Made by a program: the position numbers and the translations under genes
Assembly: GCA_036003885.1 (NCBI GenBank)
Contig: DASYSA010000275.1
Coordinates: 1 to 19,771 of the forward strand
Length of the DNA: 19,771 nt
Source: DASYSA01 sp036003885
GTDB taxonomy: Bacteria > Acidobacteriota > Blastocatellia > UBA7656
Reading direction: 5' to 3'
Part shown: piece after piece, positions 9,247-15,417 of the stretch
How positions within the stretch are numbered: position 1 is the first letter of the stretch
Layout: the number at the start of each line of letters is the position of its first letter
Notes under the pieces: model-generated
The model's database searches: none
What the model was told of the DNA's origin: nothing
Seen by the model: only the letters and a program-made list of their open reading frames with translations

Positions 9247-9250
9247 AGGC

Positions 9251-9326
9251 GTGTGGGGGTATGGGAGTATGGGAGTGTGTTGGGGAGTGATCATTGCAAT
9301 ACCCCCATACTCCCATACCCCCACAC
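9251..9326 (+). terminator. Long inverted repeat of 8-bp units between convergent genes; likely bidirectional terminator
   Basis: The arm 9251-9276 pairs with 9301-9326 at 25 of 26 positions (one mismatch; first 23 pairs perfect) around a 24-nt loop. Each arm is an 8-bp tandem, GTRTGGGR on the left and ATACYCCC on the right. It lies 4 nt after the metalloprotease stop and 14 nt from the stop of the minus-strand OmpA gene. There is no T-run, so intrinsic termination is inferred from position and stem strength; mRNA 3'-end protection is equally possible. Confidence 0.75.
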
Positions 9327-9340
9327 TCCCATCCTTTCCC

Positions 9341-10276
9341 TTACTGTCCCGTGGCTGTCATACCGCGGCTCACGAGTACCTTCACTTCGACTCGGCGATT
9401 CTGACGGCGTCCTTCGGCCGTGGTGTTGTCGGCGACCGGCCGCAACTGCCCGTAACCGAATGGCGTCACTATCCGGCGAAGCGGGATCTCAAAGTTCTCT
9501 TGAAGATAGCGAACCACTGCATCGGCGCGTTGCTGGCTCAGCACGCGGTTGCGCTCGACGTTGCCCGTAGAATCCGCATAGCCGGATATCTCGATCACGT
9601 ACCCCTTAATGGTCGTCGCTTTTTGAGCTAGATCATCGAGCGCACGTCGATCCTCAGGCGAAATTATGCTGCTGTTTACCTTGAAGTAGACAGCAGCCGA
9701 ATGCTGAACTTCATAGTCGTCAAGCGATGAAATGCGTTCGTTAGCTCGGCCAGCTTCATTTCTGGCCAGCTTGGACACCTCGCCCAACTCATCCACCTGC
9801 CCTGACAGACGCTGATTAGCCTGCTCGACCGGTGAAACGCGCGAGTCAACCATTCGGGCAACCTTGAGGTCTGAGGAATCGAAACGCACCTTGTCGGCAA
9901 CGAGCTGGCCCAGCTGATTGCCTACCCCCTCAACTTCGACGTTCAGCCCCCGAAGCAGGCTTGTCACGTCGTAGTTCTTGCCCGAACGGAAGAAGCCGCC
10001 CTTCGACTTAACGCTGGTCCGATCGGTCAACAGCACTATGGTCTCCATATTGTGATCGTCGCGGATGCTGAAGGTATCAGCATCGCGGCGTTCGATCGTT
10101 CCTTTAACCTTGGCCTTCTGACCACTGACTGCAGCTCGAGCCGGGGAACTGTAACCCACATCTCGCGATTGGTTAGCTGTCCTATTGTCTTGCCCCAGGA
10201 CTGATGGAACGCCCATCAGCAGCACTAACAGAGCTAATCCAGTGAAACGAAGAATTCCCGATCCGTGAAATCTCAT
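9341..10276 (-). CDS. OmpA-domain periplasmic/cell-wall-binding protein with N-terminal OB-like domain
   Basis: A 311-residue protein. I chose ATG 10276 rather than the longer frame from 10345 because GGAGG lies 8-9 nt upstream and the product then opens with a clean signal peptide (residues 1-28, ILRFTGLALLVLLMGVPSVLG). Residues about 53-140 form a small beta domain (VKGTIERRDADTFSIRDD, LNVEVEGVG) resembling DUF5666/OB-type folds. Residues about 145-190 are a polar helical, coiled-coil-like linker. Residues about 192-303 are an OmpA C-terminal domain: VYFKVNSSIISPEDRRALDD, then D235 (ISGYADSTG) and R250 (NRVLSQQRADAVVRYL). These have the same 15-residue spacing as D271/R286 of E. coli OmpA that grip diaminopimelate. 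It should anchor non-covalently to peptidoglycan. There is no lipobox cysteine and no N-terminal barrel. It is convergent with the metalloprotease. Confidence 0.9.
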   Translation of the reverse strand: MRFHGSGILRFTGLALLVLLMGVPSVLGQDNRTANQSRDVGYSSPARAAVSGQKAKVKGTIERRDADTFSIRDDHNMETIVLLTDRTSVKSKGGFFRSGKNYDVTSLLRGLNVEVEGVGNQLGQLVADKVRFDSSDLKVARMVDSRVSPVEQANQRLSGQVDELGEVSKLARNEAGRANERISSLDDYEVQHSAAVYFKVNSSIISPEDRRALDDLAQKATTIKGYVIEISGYADSTGNVERNRVLSQQRADAVVRYLQENFEIPLRRIVTPFGYGQLRPVADNTTAEGRRQNRRVEVKVLVSRGMTATGQ

Positions 10277-10303
10277 TGAAACACCCTCCTTGGGAGCATT
10301 AGC

Positions 10304-10323
10304 AAAAAAAGCCATTGTGGCTT
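10304..10323 (-). terminator. Small hairpin plus T-run in the leader of the OmpA-domain gene
   Basis: On the minus strand AAGCCA (10318-10323) pairs with TGGCTT (10309-10314) around a 3-nt loop and runs into seven T residues (10310-10304), 27 nt before the start codon. This is the layout of an intrinsic terminator or attenuator, placed between the candidate promoter and the gene. The stem is only 6 bp and half A-T, so it may be weak. Confidence 0.35.
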
Positions 10324-10345
10324 GCCTCGATTGGTTCCAGCCCAC

Positions 10346-10375
10346 GCGATACCCTTACGGAACGCGCCGTGTCAA
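10346..10375 (-). promoter_or_regulatory. Candidate promoter of the OmpA-domain gene
   Basis: On the minus strand a perfect TTGACA (10370-10375) is followed after 18 bp by TATCGC (10346-10351), a poor -10 (3 of 6). Transcription would start near 10339, giving a leader of about 60 nt that contains the small hairpin at 10304-10323. Confidence 0.4.
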
Positions 10376-10793
10376 AATTACTTCCCGTTAGAATTTGAGC
10401 AACGCTGGCACTCAACCCGTAGCTTTCTTACATTTGCAACTCAGTCCGGCTGTGTGGGTGGGTTCCTGACTGATTTCCGTCCAGCTCAGTGTCGCCGCGA
10501 AAGATTGCCGGACAGAATGTTTGAATCTTAGACAATATCAATTGATTGCGCCATAGCTATGTGGCGATGCTTGTCCCAACCAGTGGGCGAACCCGGCCAA
10601 GCATCCATCGGGCGGACCTCCGTACCGCCCAGACCGCCGATCCGTTAATGATTCAAGGGGCACCTTGAAGGCACGCGCCCCTGCAGGCTACCAGCAAATT
10701 GAGTACCAAGCTATGACTGTATCCGTTTCGCACACTCGACCCTGCAAACAAGTGGAACGATCGAGCGTGCCTTCTACTATCGCGCCAGCCCGA
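10376..10793. other. Divergent intergenic spacer with several short palindromes, no gene
   Basis: No frame here has codon or domain support; a 69-codon frame at 10322-10531 starts inside the OmpA leader and has no ribosome site. What can be seen: two perfect 10-bp palindromes close together, ATCAATTGAT (10537-10546) and CATAGCTATG (10552-10561), which could be operators; a GC-rich hairpin GGGCGG/CCGCCC (10610-10615/10625-10630) whose loop contains CCTCCG, like the element at 14377-14400; and a 7-bp stem TTCAAGG/CCTTGAA with a GGCA loop (10652-10669). Confidence 0.5.
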
Positions 10794-10810
10794 TCTGTTT
10801 TATGATTCGG
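10794..10810 (+). promoter_or_regulatory. Candidate promoter motif upstream of the amidase gene
   Basis: The 17-mer TCTGTTTTATGATTCGG holds TATGAT (10801-10806, 5 of 6 to the -10 consensus). It matches 16 of 17 bases of the motif at 12535-12551 in front of the next gene. No good -35 is present. If used, the leader to ATG 10919 is about 105 nt. Confidence 0.4.
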
Positions 10811-10918
10811 ATTCTCCAGCGCGGTAGGGAAATCGAAGGCAAGGGGTCACCAACGGACTGGTGGTCGAGTTGGCAGGAATCGCCGGACCGACGTCACGAC
10901 AATAACGGGAGATCGCGC

Positions 10919-12508
10919 ATGAAACTAGTCAGGGCGATCGCATCGCTGGTTACCGTTGCATGCATTCTTACTCCGGCGCGCCCGCAAGCTGCTGCGGACG
11001 GTCCTCGGAGGTTCCCCATGGTTGAGGCGACCATTTCGCAAATCCACGAGGCTATTCGCTCAGGCAGCCTCAGTTGTCGAGTTTTGGTCGAGAGATACCT
11101 CGAGCGCATCCGCACATACGATCAGTCGACGAAACTCAACGCGATAGTGATCGTCAACCCTGAGGCTGTGGCTGAGGCCGACAGGCTCGACCAGGAGTTC
11201 AAACGCACAGGCAGGCTTCGCCCGCTTCACGGCATACCGGTGATCGTCAAAGACAACTACGATACCAAAGACCTGCAAACGACGGGTGGCTCACTCGCGC
11301 TGAAGGGTTCATTGCCGCCGGATGATGCCTATCAGGTGAAGAAGCTCCGCGAAGCCGGCGCCATCGTTCTGGCAAAGTCCAATATGGCGGAGTGGGCGTT
11401 CAGTCCACTCGTGACTGTGAGCTCAATCGCCGGCATAACACGCAACCCCTACGACGTGGAGCGGGTACCCGCGGGCTCAAGCGGCGGCACGGCCGCTGCA
11501 GTAGCCGCAAGCTTCGGTGCCGTTGGCCTCGGAACCGACACCGGCAATTCAATCAGAGGTCCCTCCTCGCACAATTGCCTCGTAGGAATTCGCCCCACGA
11601 TGGGATTGACCAGTCGGGACGGCATTATTCCGCTCTACCTTCGCAACGACGTGGGCGGACCAATGGCGCGAACAGTTGAAGATGCCGTGAGACTGTTGGA
11701 GGTGATCGCCGGCTACGATCCAGCAGACCCCATCACCAAAGCCTCAGACGGCAAGGTGCCGGCGACTTACACCCGGTTCCTGAATAAGAACGGCCTCAGA
11801 GGCGCGCGGATCGGCGTGTTGAGACGATACATCGATACGCCCGCCACCGATGCCCAGGTGAAGGCGCTGACTGAAAAGGCAATTCAGGATCTGAAGGCGC
11901 TCGGAGCTGAAATCGTCGATCCGTTCGTAATTCCGGACTACGACAAGCTTACTGAAAACATCTGGTGCAATACTTTCCAATACGACGTAAACAACTACCT
12001 CGCGTCGCTCGGGAAGAACGCTCCGTACAAAACAATCGCTGAGATCCTGAAGTCGGGATTGTACTCGCCCTACGTCGAGACCAGGCTCAAACGGGCGCTC
12101 GAGGTGACCGTGCCGCCTGGTCAGATGGAACCGCCCTGCCTGGATCTCTATCACGACTCGCGCAACATTGCTTTCAGGGACGCCATCCTGAAGGCGATGG
12201 AAAAGGACAGGCTGGACGCCATCATTTATCCAACCTGGAGCAACCCGCCCCGAAAGGTAGGCGACATGGAGAGTCCGGCTGGAGACAACAGCCAATTCAT
12301 TTCGCCGCAAACAGGGTTTCCAGCCATTACGGTTCCGATGGGATTCACCTATGTTTCACTGCCGGCAGGGTTGACATTTGTTGGCCGCCTGTTCGCCGAG
12401 CCGGACTTGATCAAGTTCGGGTACGCGTACGAACAGGGAACCAGACATCGTCGCGCTCCTGAGCGGTTCCCCGAGGTTGGTGAAACCTCTGTGAAGTCGA
12501 GGACCTGA
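10919..12508 (+). CDS. Exported amidase-signature-family hydrolase
   Basis: A 529-residue protein from ATG 10919, chosen over the frame opening at 10802 because GGGAG lies 7 nt upstream and a signal peptide then begins the protein (MKLVRAIASLVTVACILTPA, probably cut near PQAAA). The amidase fold (PF01425) is plain. The catalytic lysine is K111 in PVIVKDNYDTKD, the cis-serine S187 is in VPAGSSGGTAAAVAAS, and the nucleophile S211 is in GTDTGNSIRGPSSHN. The cis-Ser to Ser spacing of 24 equals that of FAAH. The GNS in place of the common GGS before the nucleophile marks a subfamily. The enzyme hydrolyses a C-N amide bond; the substrate cannot be read from sequence, and an exported peptide or fatty amide is plausible. 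It is followed after 70 bp by the metallo-hydrolase gene, which carries its own copy of the promoter motif. Confidence 0.93.
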   Translation: MKLVRAIASLVTVACILTPARPQAAADGPRRFPMVEATISQIHEAIRSGSLSCRVLVERYLERIRTYDQSTKLNAIVIVNPEAVAEADRLDQEFKRTGRLRPLHGIPVIVKDNYDTKDLQTTGGSLALKGSLPPDDAYQVKKLREAGAIVLAKSNMAEWAFSPLVTVSSIAGITRNPYDVERVPAGSSGGTAAAVAASFGAVGLGTDTGNSIRGPSSHNCLVGIRPTMGLTSRDGIIPLYLRNDVGGPMARTVEDAVRLLEVIAGYDPADPITKASDGKVPATYTRFLNKNGLRGARIGVLRRYIDTPATDAQVKALTEKAIQDLKALGAEIVDPFVIPDYDKLTENIWCNTFQYDVNNYLASLGKNAPYKTIAEILKSGLYSPYVETRLKRALEVTVPPGQMEPPCLDLYHDSRNIAFRDAILKAMEKDRLDAIIYPTWSNPPRKVGDMESPAGDNSQFISPQTGFPAITVPMGFTYVSLPAGLTFVGRLFAEPDLIKFGYAYEQGTRHRRAPERFPEVGETSVKSRT

Positions 12509-12534
12509 ACTTTCTCCTTACCAGCAGAGCATCG

Positions 12535-12551
12535 TCTGTTTTATCATTCGG
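12535..12551 (+). promoter_or_regulatory. Candidate promoter motif upstream of the metallo-beta-lactamase-fold gene
   Basis: TCTGTTTTATCATTCGG contains TATCAT (12542-12547) and differs by one base from the motif at 10794-10810. It sits 28-44 nt before ATG 12579. Shared motif and position suggest the two genes are separately but similarly initiated. Confidence 0.4.
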
Positions 12552-12578
12552 TCTTCCCGCGCAGACTGAGGAGAGCAA

Positions 12579-13592
12579 ATGCGAAGAAAAGCAATTGTAA
12601 CAATAGTCGGCCTGTCAGTGCTGAGCGCCCTGGTCATGGCTGGTCCTGCGCACAAAGCTGAAGATGACTTTCAACTGTTAAAGGTCGCGGATGGCGTCTT
12701 TGCTGCGATAGCCAGGCCTGGAGGACTGGCCTCAGGCAATGCCGGTTTTATTGTAGGTGATTCCGGCGTGCTGGTGGTCGATACATTCTTCACTCCGGTT
12801 GCTGTGGAGGAACTCATCGGAGAGATCGGCAAGATAACTCAACAACCCATCAAGTACGCAGTCAACACTCACTACCATCTCGATCACACCGGTGGAAACC
12901 AGGGTCTCGCCGAGCGTAACGTGCCCATCATAGCTCACGACAACGTAGTAGGCTGGCAGACCACAAAGAATCGCCGCTTTCTTCCTCCGCCCGAAGAACT
13001 CCAAAAGAGGCGGGCCGATGCGGCGAAGCAATGGAGCGAGACTCCTGAAGACCAGAAGGAGAAGCGCGTCCAGCTGGAGCGACAACTGCTCCGGCTCGAT
13101 GCGATGCTTTCGATCAAGCTGACGCCTCCCTCGCTCACGTTCAACTCGGGCACGATGCATCTGTATCTGGGCAATCGTGAGGTCGTGTTGTTTACTCTGC
13201 CTGGTCATACTGGAGGAGACACCCTGGTGTTCGTGCCTGATGTCAACGTAGTCTTCATGGGGGATATGGGTTGGTCAAAGACGCTTCCGAACCTGGTCGA
13301 TGCGACTGTGAATGATTGGGTTCCCTCGCTCGACCAGATTCTGAGCCGCCACGTCAGTTCGAAGTTCATACCGGGTCACGGCGAGGTTGCAGGGGCAGCC
13401 GAGATGCGTGACTTCAGAGACTACCTCGACGACCTGAGGAACCGAGTCAAGAAGGCCATCGCCGACGGCTTGACGATTGAACAGGCGAAGCAGCAGTTGA
13501 AGCTTCCCGATAAGTACAAGAGTTTTGCGTTTCAGAATTTCGCTCAGCCCAACGTTGACGATATGTACAAGGAATTGAAGGGCACGAAGTAG
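12579..13592 (+). CDS. Exported metallo-beta-lactamase-fold hydrolase
   Basis: A 337-residue protein from ATG 12579 with GGAG about 7 nt upstream. Residues 1-22 are a signal peptide (MRRKAIVTIVGLSVLSALVM). The zinc ligands of the fold are all present: HYHLDH with H98, H100, D102 and H103, then H210 in LPGHTGGD, D229 in VVFMGDMGW and H267 in IPGHGE. A charged helical insertion (about 134-178) separates the two halves. This layout matches the broad group that includes quinoprotein-relay (SoxH-like) hydrolases as well as subclass B lactamases. Hydrolysis of a small ester, thioester or lactam outside the cytoplasm is inferred, and the substrate is unknown. It is not safe to call it a resistance gene. 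Its TAG stop is the first three bases of the repeat array that fills the spacer to the DinB-fold gene. Confidence 0.92.
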   Translation: MRRKAIVTIVGLSVLSALVMAGPAHKAEDDFQLLKVADGVFAAIARPGGLASGNAGFIVGDSGVLVVDTFFTPVAVEELIGEIGKITQQPIKYAVNTHYHLDHTGGNQGLAERNVPIIAHDNVVGWQTTKNRRFLPPPEELQKRRADAAKQWSETPEDQKEKRVQLERQLLRLDAMLSIKLTPPSLTFNSGTMHLYLGNREVVLFTLPGHTGGDTLVFVPDVNVVFMGDMGWSKTLPNLVDATVNDWVPSLDQILSRHVSSKFIPGHGEVAGAAEMRDFRDYLDDLRNRVKKAIADGLTIEQAKQQLKLPDKYKSFAFQNFAQPNVDDMYKELKGTK

Positions 13593-13715
13593 GATCTAGG
13601 ACTTAGGATCTAGGATTTAGGATCTAGGATTATCTAGGATTTAGGATCTACGATCTAAGATCAAGGTCCGCAACAGTCCCAATCCTAAATCCTAAATCCT
13701 AAATCCTAGATCCTA
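13590..13715 (+). repeat. TAGGATC/TAGGATT heptamer array with inverted arm, overlapping a stop codon
   Basis: Six in-phase heptamers run from 13590 (TAGGATC, TAGGACT, TAGGATC, TAGGATT, TAGGATC, TAGGATT). After a 3-bp interruption four more follow to 13662, the last two degenerate. An 18-bp core (13663-13680) precedes five complementary heptamers (AATCCTA x4, GATCCTA) at 13681-13715. The arms contain a perfect 20-bp inverted repeat, 13604-13623 with 13696-13715. The first TAG is the stop of the metallo-hydrolase gene. The array ends 15 nt before ATG of the DinB-fold gene, at its GGAGG. Confidence 0.9.
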
Positions 13716-13730
13716 TCTGGAGGAACTCGC

Positions 13731-14366
13731 ATGAAATCAGGATTATCGTTGTTTGTTCTTACTCTGTTGATCTCGAGCTCGGTAGGGGCGCTGCCGCTGC
13801 GTGCGCCTGGCGATCCAAAAATAACATCCGACGAGCGGGCGAACGCCATCAAGCTGCTCAAGGACTCGGAGAAGGAGTTCCTCGGTCTCGTTGAGGGCCT
13901 GACCGACCAGCAGTGGAACTTCAAACCTGCGCCTTTCAAGTGGTCGGTTGGACAGACCGCTGAGCACATCGCGCTTGCCGAAGGCAGGTTGTTTGGCGTG
14001 GTGCAGCAAGCGCTGGCCGGGAAGCCCAATCCCGATTGGGAGACGAAGACCACTGGAAAGGAAGTAGCCCTCGAGAAGATCCTGGCGGCGCGGACAGGAA
14101 GGGCTCAGGCCCCCGGAGCGATTCAGCCGATCAACAAGCCGATGACCCGAGCCGAAATCATGGCAATGTTTAAAGAGGGACGGGCGCGCAGTCTGAAGTT
14201 CATCGAGACAACCGATGCCTCGTTCAAGGAGCACACTCTCGACAATCCGTTTCCAGTTTTTGGCACCTTGAACGCTTATCAGTGGTTCCTCTACATCCCG
14301 CAGCACAATTCCCGGCACAACAAGCAGATTATGGAGGTGAAGGCGAATCCGAATTTTCCGAAGTAG
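13731..14366 (+). CDS. DinB-like four-helix protein with a signal peptide
   Basis: A 211-residue protein from ATG 13731 with GGAGG 8 nt upstream. Residues 1-20 are a signal peptide (LSLFVLTLLISSSVGA). The rest fits the DinB_2 fold: a helix with LKDSEKEFLGLVEGLTDQQW and then KWSVGQTAEHIALAEG with H79. Near the end, QWFLYIPQHNSRHNKQIMEV supplies H192 and H196 as the HxxxH pair. H79, H192 and H196 form the usual three-histidine metal site. Known relatives are cytoplasmic thiol transferases or DNA-damage-induced proteins of unclear function; export of this one is unusual and its role is unknown. It follows the metallo-hydrolase gene across a repeat-filled spacer and is likely cotranscribed. Confidence 0.88.
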   Translation: MKSGLSLFVLTLLISSSVGALPLRAPGDPKITSDERANAIKLLKDSEKEFLGLVEGLTDQQWNFKPAPFKWSVGQTAEHIALAEGRLFGVVQQALAGKPNPDWETKTTGKEVALEKILAARTGRAQAPGAIQPINKPMTRAEIMAMFKEGRARSLKFIETTDASFKEHTLDNPFPVFGTLNAYQWFLYIPQHNSRHNKQIMEVKANPNFPK

Positions 14367-14376
14367 TACCTGGTAC

Positions 14377-14400
14377 GGGCGGGCCTCCGCGTGCCCGCCC
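14377..14400 (+). repeat. GC-rich palindrome after the DinB-fold gene
   Basis: An 8-bp perfect stem GGGCGGGC/GCCCGCCC (14377-14384/14393-14400) with an 8-nt loop lies 10 nt after the stop. There is no T-run. The arrangement GGGCGG, CCTCCG, CCGCCC is shared with 10610-10630, suggesting a small dispersed REP-like element that may also act as a 3'-end hairpin. Confidence 0.5.
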
Positions 14401-14606
14401 CTGACGATGCATGGTCGTTGACTATCGGTTAGTGGATAAAAATCACTGCGAGTGCGTGTTTTGGATGGCGGTCTTAGTGAACTGGGGCCAGGCCCGCGAT
14501 TCTCCTGGTGCAAGGCGTCGCATAGAGCCAGCACACCGACGAATGACTGAAGCTCGCTCACATGAGGCGGGCGGCGACATTTGTTTCTCGCGCGCGGCGA
14601 TCGCCG

Positions 14607-14625
14607 ACGCGGGTCGCGTTTTTTT
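14607..14625 (+). terminator. Candidate intrinsic terminator for rightward transcription
   Basis: ACGCG (14607-14611) pairs with CGCGT (14615-14619) around a GGT loop and runs into seven T residues (14619-14625). It would stop plus-strand transcripts leaving the DinB-fold gene before they enter aqpZ antisense. The stem is short, so strength is uncertain. I see no gene in 14401-14637; an 88-codon frame there has no domain support. Confidence 0.45.
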
Positions 14626-14637
14626 CGACACCGTCAG

Positions 14638-15354
14638 TCAGTTCTTGTTAGAGGGCTCGCCGGCAACAAGCGGATAGACGATGCCCGCAACCGCCGCGCC
14701 CAGAATAGGAGCTACCCAAAAGAGCCAGAGCTGCGACAGGGCCCAGGCGCCGGCGAAGATCGCGGGACCAGTGCTCCGCGCCGGATTGACCGAAGTGTTG
14801 GTGACGGGAATGCTGATCAGGTGGATCAACGTCAGTCCCAGCCCGATTGCGATTGGCGCGAATCCGGCGGGCGCTCGAGCATCAGTCGATCCGAGGATGA
14901 TCATCAGGAAGAAGAACGTGAGGACCGCCTCAGCCACGAATGCTGCCAGCAAACTATAGCCGCCCGGCGAATGCGGACCGTAGCCGTTCGAAGCGAACCC
15001 GCCCGCGAGGTCGAATCCGGCCTTGCCGCTCGCAATCACGTCGAGAACGCCCGCTCCCGCGATCGCACCAAGGACTTGCGCGACAATGTAGGGCAGCAAC
15101 TCTGAAACGGGAAATCGCTTACCTGCAACCAGGCCTATTGAGACGGCGGGATTCAGATGGCAACCAGAGATGTGGCCGATTGCATAAGCCATGGTCAAGA
15201 CTGTAAGGCCAAACGCAAGAGACACACCGGCGAAACCAATCCCGAGGCTTGGGAAACCCGCAGCCAGTACCGCGCTGCCACAGCCCCCGAACACCAACCA
15301 GAACGTGCCGATAAACTCGGCAGTTGCTCTTCGCGACAGGGATACTTGTGACAT
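14638..15354 (-). CDS. aqpZ: Aquaporin Z
   Basis: A 238-residue inner-membrane channel, ATG at 15354 with GGAGGG 6-7 nt upstream. Six membrane helices and two NPA half-helices are present: HLNPAVS (N68-P-A) and SVNPARSTG (N190-P-A). The selectivity filter reads F48, H178, T187 and R193, equivalent to F43, H174, T183 and R189 of E. coli AqpZ. This predicts a water-selective channel rather than a glycerol facilitator, which would carry G and bulkier changes at the H and T positions. The stretch GLTLIHLISIPVTNTSVNPA is nearly identical to the E. coli protein. It is the last gene of a minus-strand run behind the small helical protein, separated by a 16-bp-stem repeat that ends 13 nt before the start codon. 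Confidence 0.95.
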   Translation of the reverse strand: MSQVSLSRRATAEFIGTFWLVFGGCGSAVLAAGFPSLGIGFAGVSLAFGLTVLTMAYAIGHISGCHLNPAVSIGLVAGKRFPVSELLPYIVAQVLGAIAGAGVLDVIASGKAGFDLAGGFASNGYGPHSPGGYSLLAAFVAEAVLTFFFLMIILGSTDARAPAGFAPIAIGLGLTLIHLISIPVTNTSVNPARSTGPAIFAGAWALSQLWLFWVAPILGAAVAGIVYPLVAGEPSNKN

Positions 15355-15367
15355 TCAACCCTCCGTG

Positions 15368-15417
15368 GGAATTTCGAATTGCGAATTTCGAATTTCGCAA
15401 TTCGAAATTTGCAATTC
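15368..15417 (-). repeat. GAATTTC/GAATTGC heptamer inverted repeat between the helical-protein gene and aqpZ
   Basis: On the plus strand, in-phase heptamers GAATTTC, GAATTGC, GAATTTC, GAATTTC switch to the complementary units GCAATTC, GAAATTT, GCAATTC without losing the 7-bp phase. A perfect 16-bp stem forms between 15370-15385 and 15394-15409 with an 8-nt loop. In transcription sense it starts right after the TAG stop (15420-15418) of the upstream gene and ends 13 nt before the aqpZ start. Positions 15368-15394 are identical to the reverse complement of 6733-6759. Confidence 0.9.

Noticed and set aside
10322..10531. 69-codon plus-strand frame in the divergent spacer
   Set aside because: No ribosome site or domain, and it overlaps the candidate promoter of the minus-strand OmpA-domain gene.
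12579..13592. Calling the metallo-hydrolase an antibiotic-resistance beta-lactamase
   Set aside because: Only the general fold and metal ligands are visible; the helical insertion and overall layout fit many non-lactamase members.
13590..13715. Heptamer array as a possible CRISPR
   Set aside because: Units are only 7 bp, contiguous without spacers, with an inverted arm and no cas genes in the window.
13743..14561. 272-codon minus-strand frame over the DinB-fold gene
   Set aside because: Antisense to a gene with signal peptide, ribosome site and metal-binding motif; the frame has no recognisable content.
14596..14605. GGCGATCGCC palindrome containing the cyanobacterial HIP1 octamer GCGATCGC
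   Set aside because: I noticed it only here; HIP1 is meaningful only when highly iterated, and gene content does not suggest a cyanobacterium.
14411..14677. 88-codon plus-strand frame after the DinB-fold gene
   Set aside because: No ribosome site or homology recognised; it runs antisense into the end of aqpZ and across a terminator-like hairpin.
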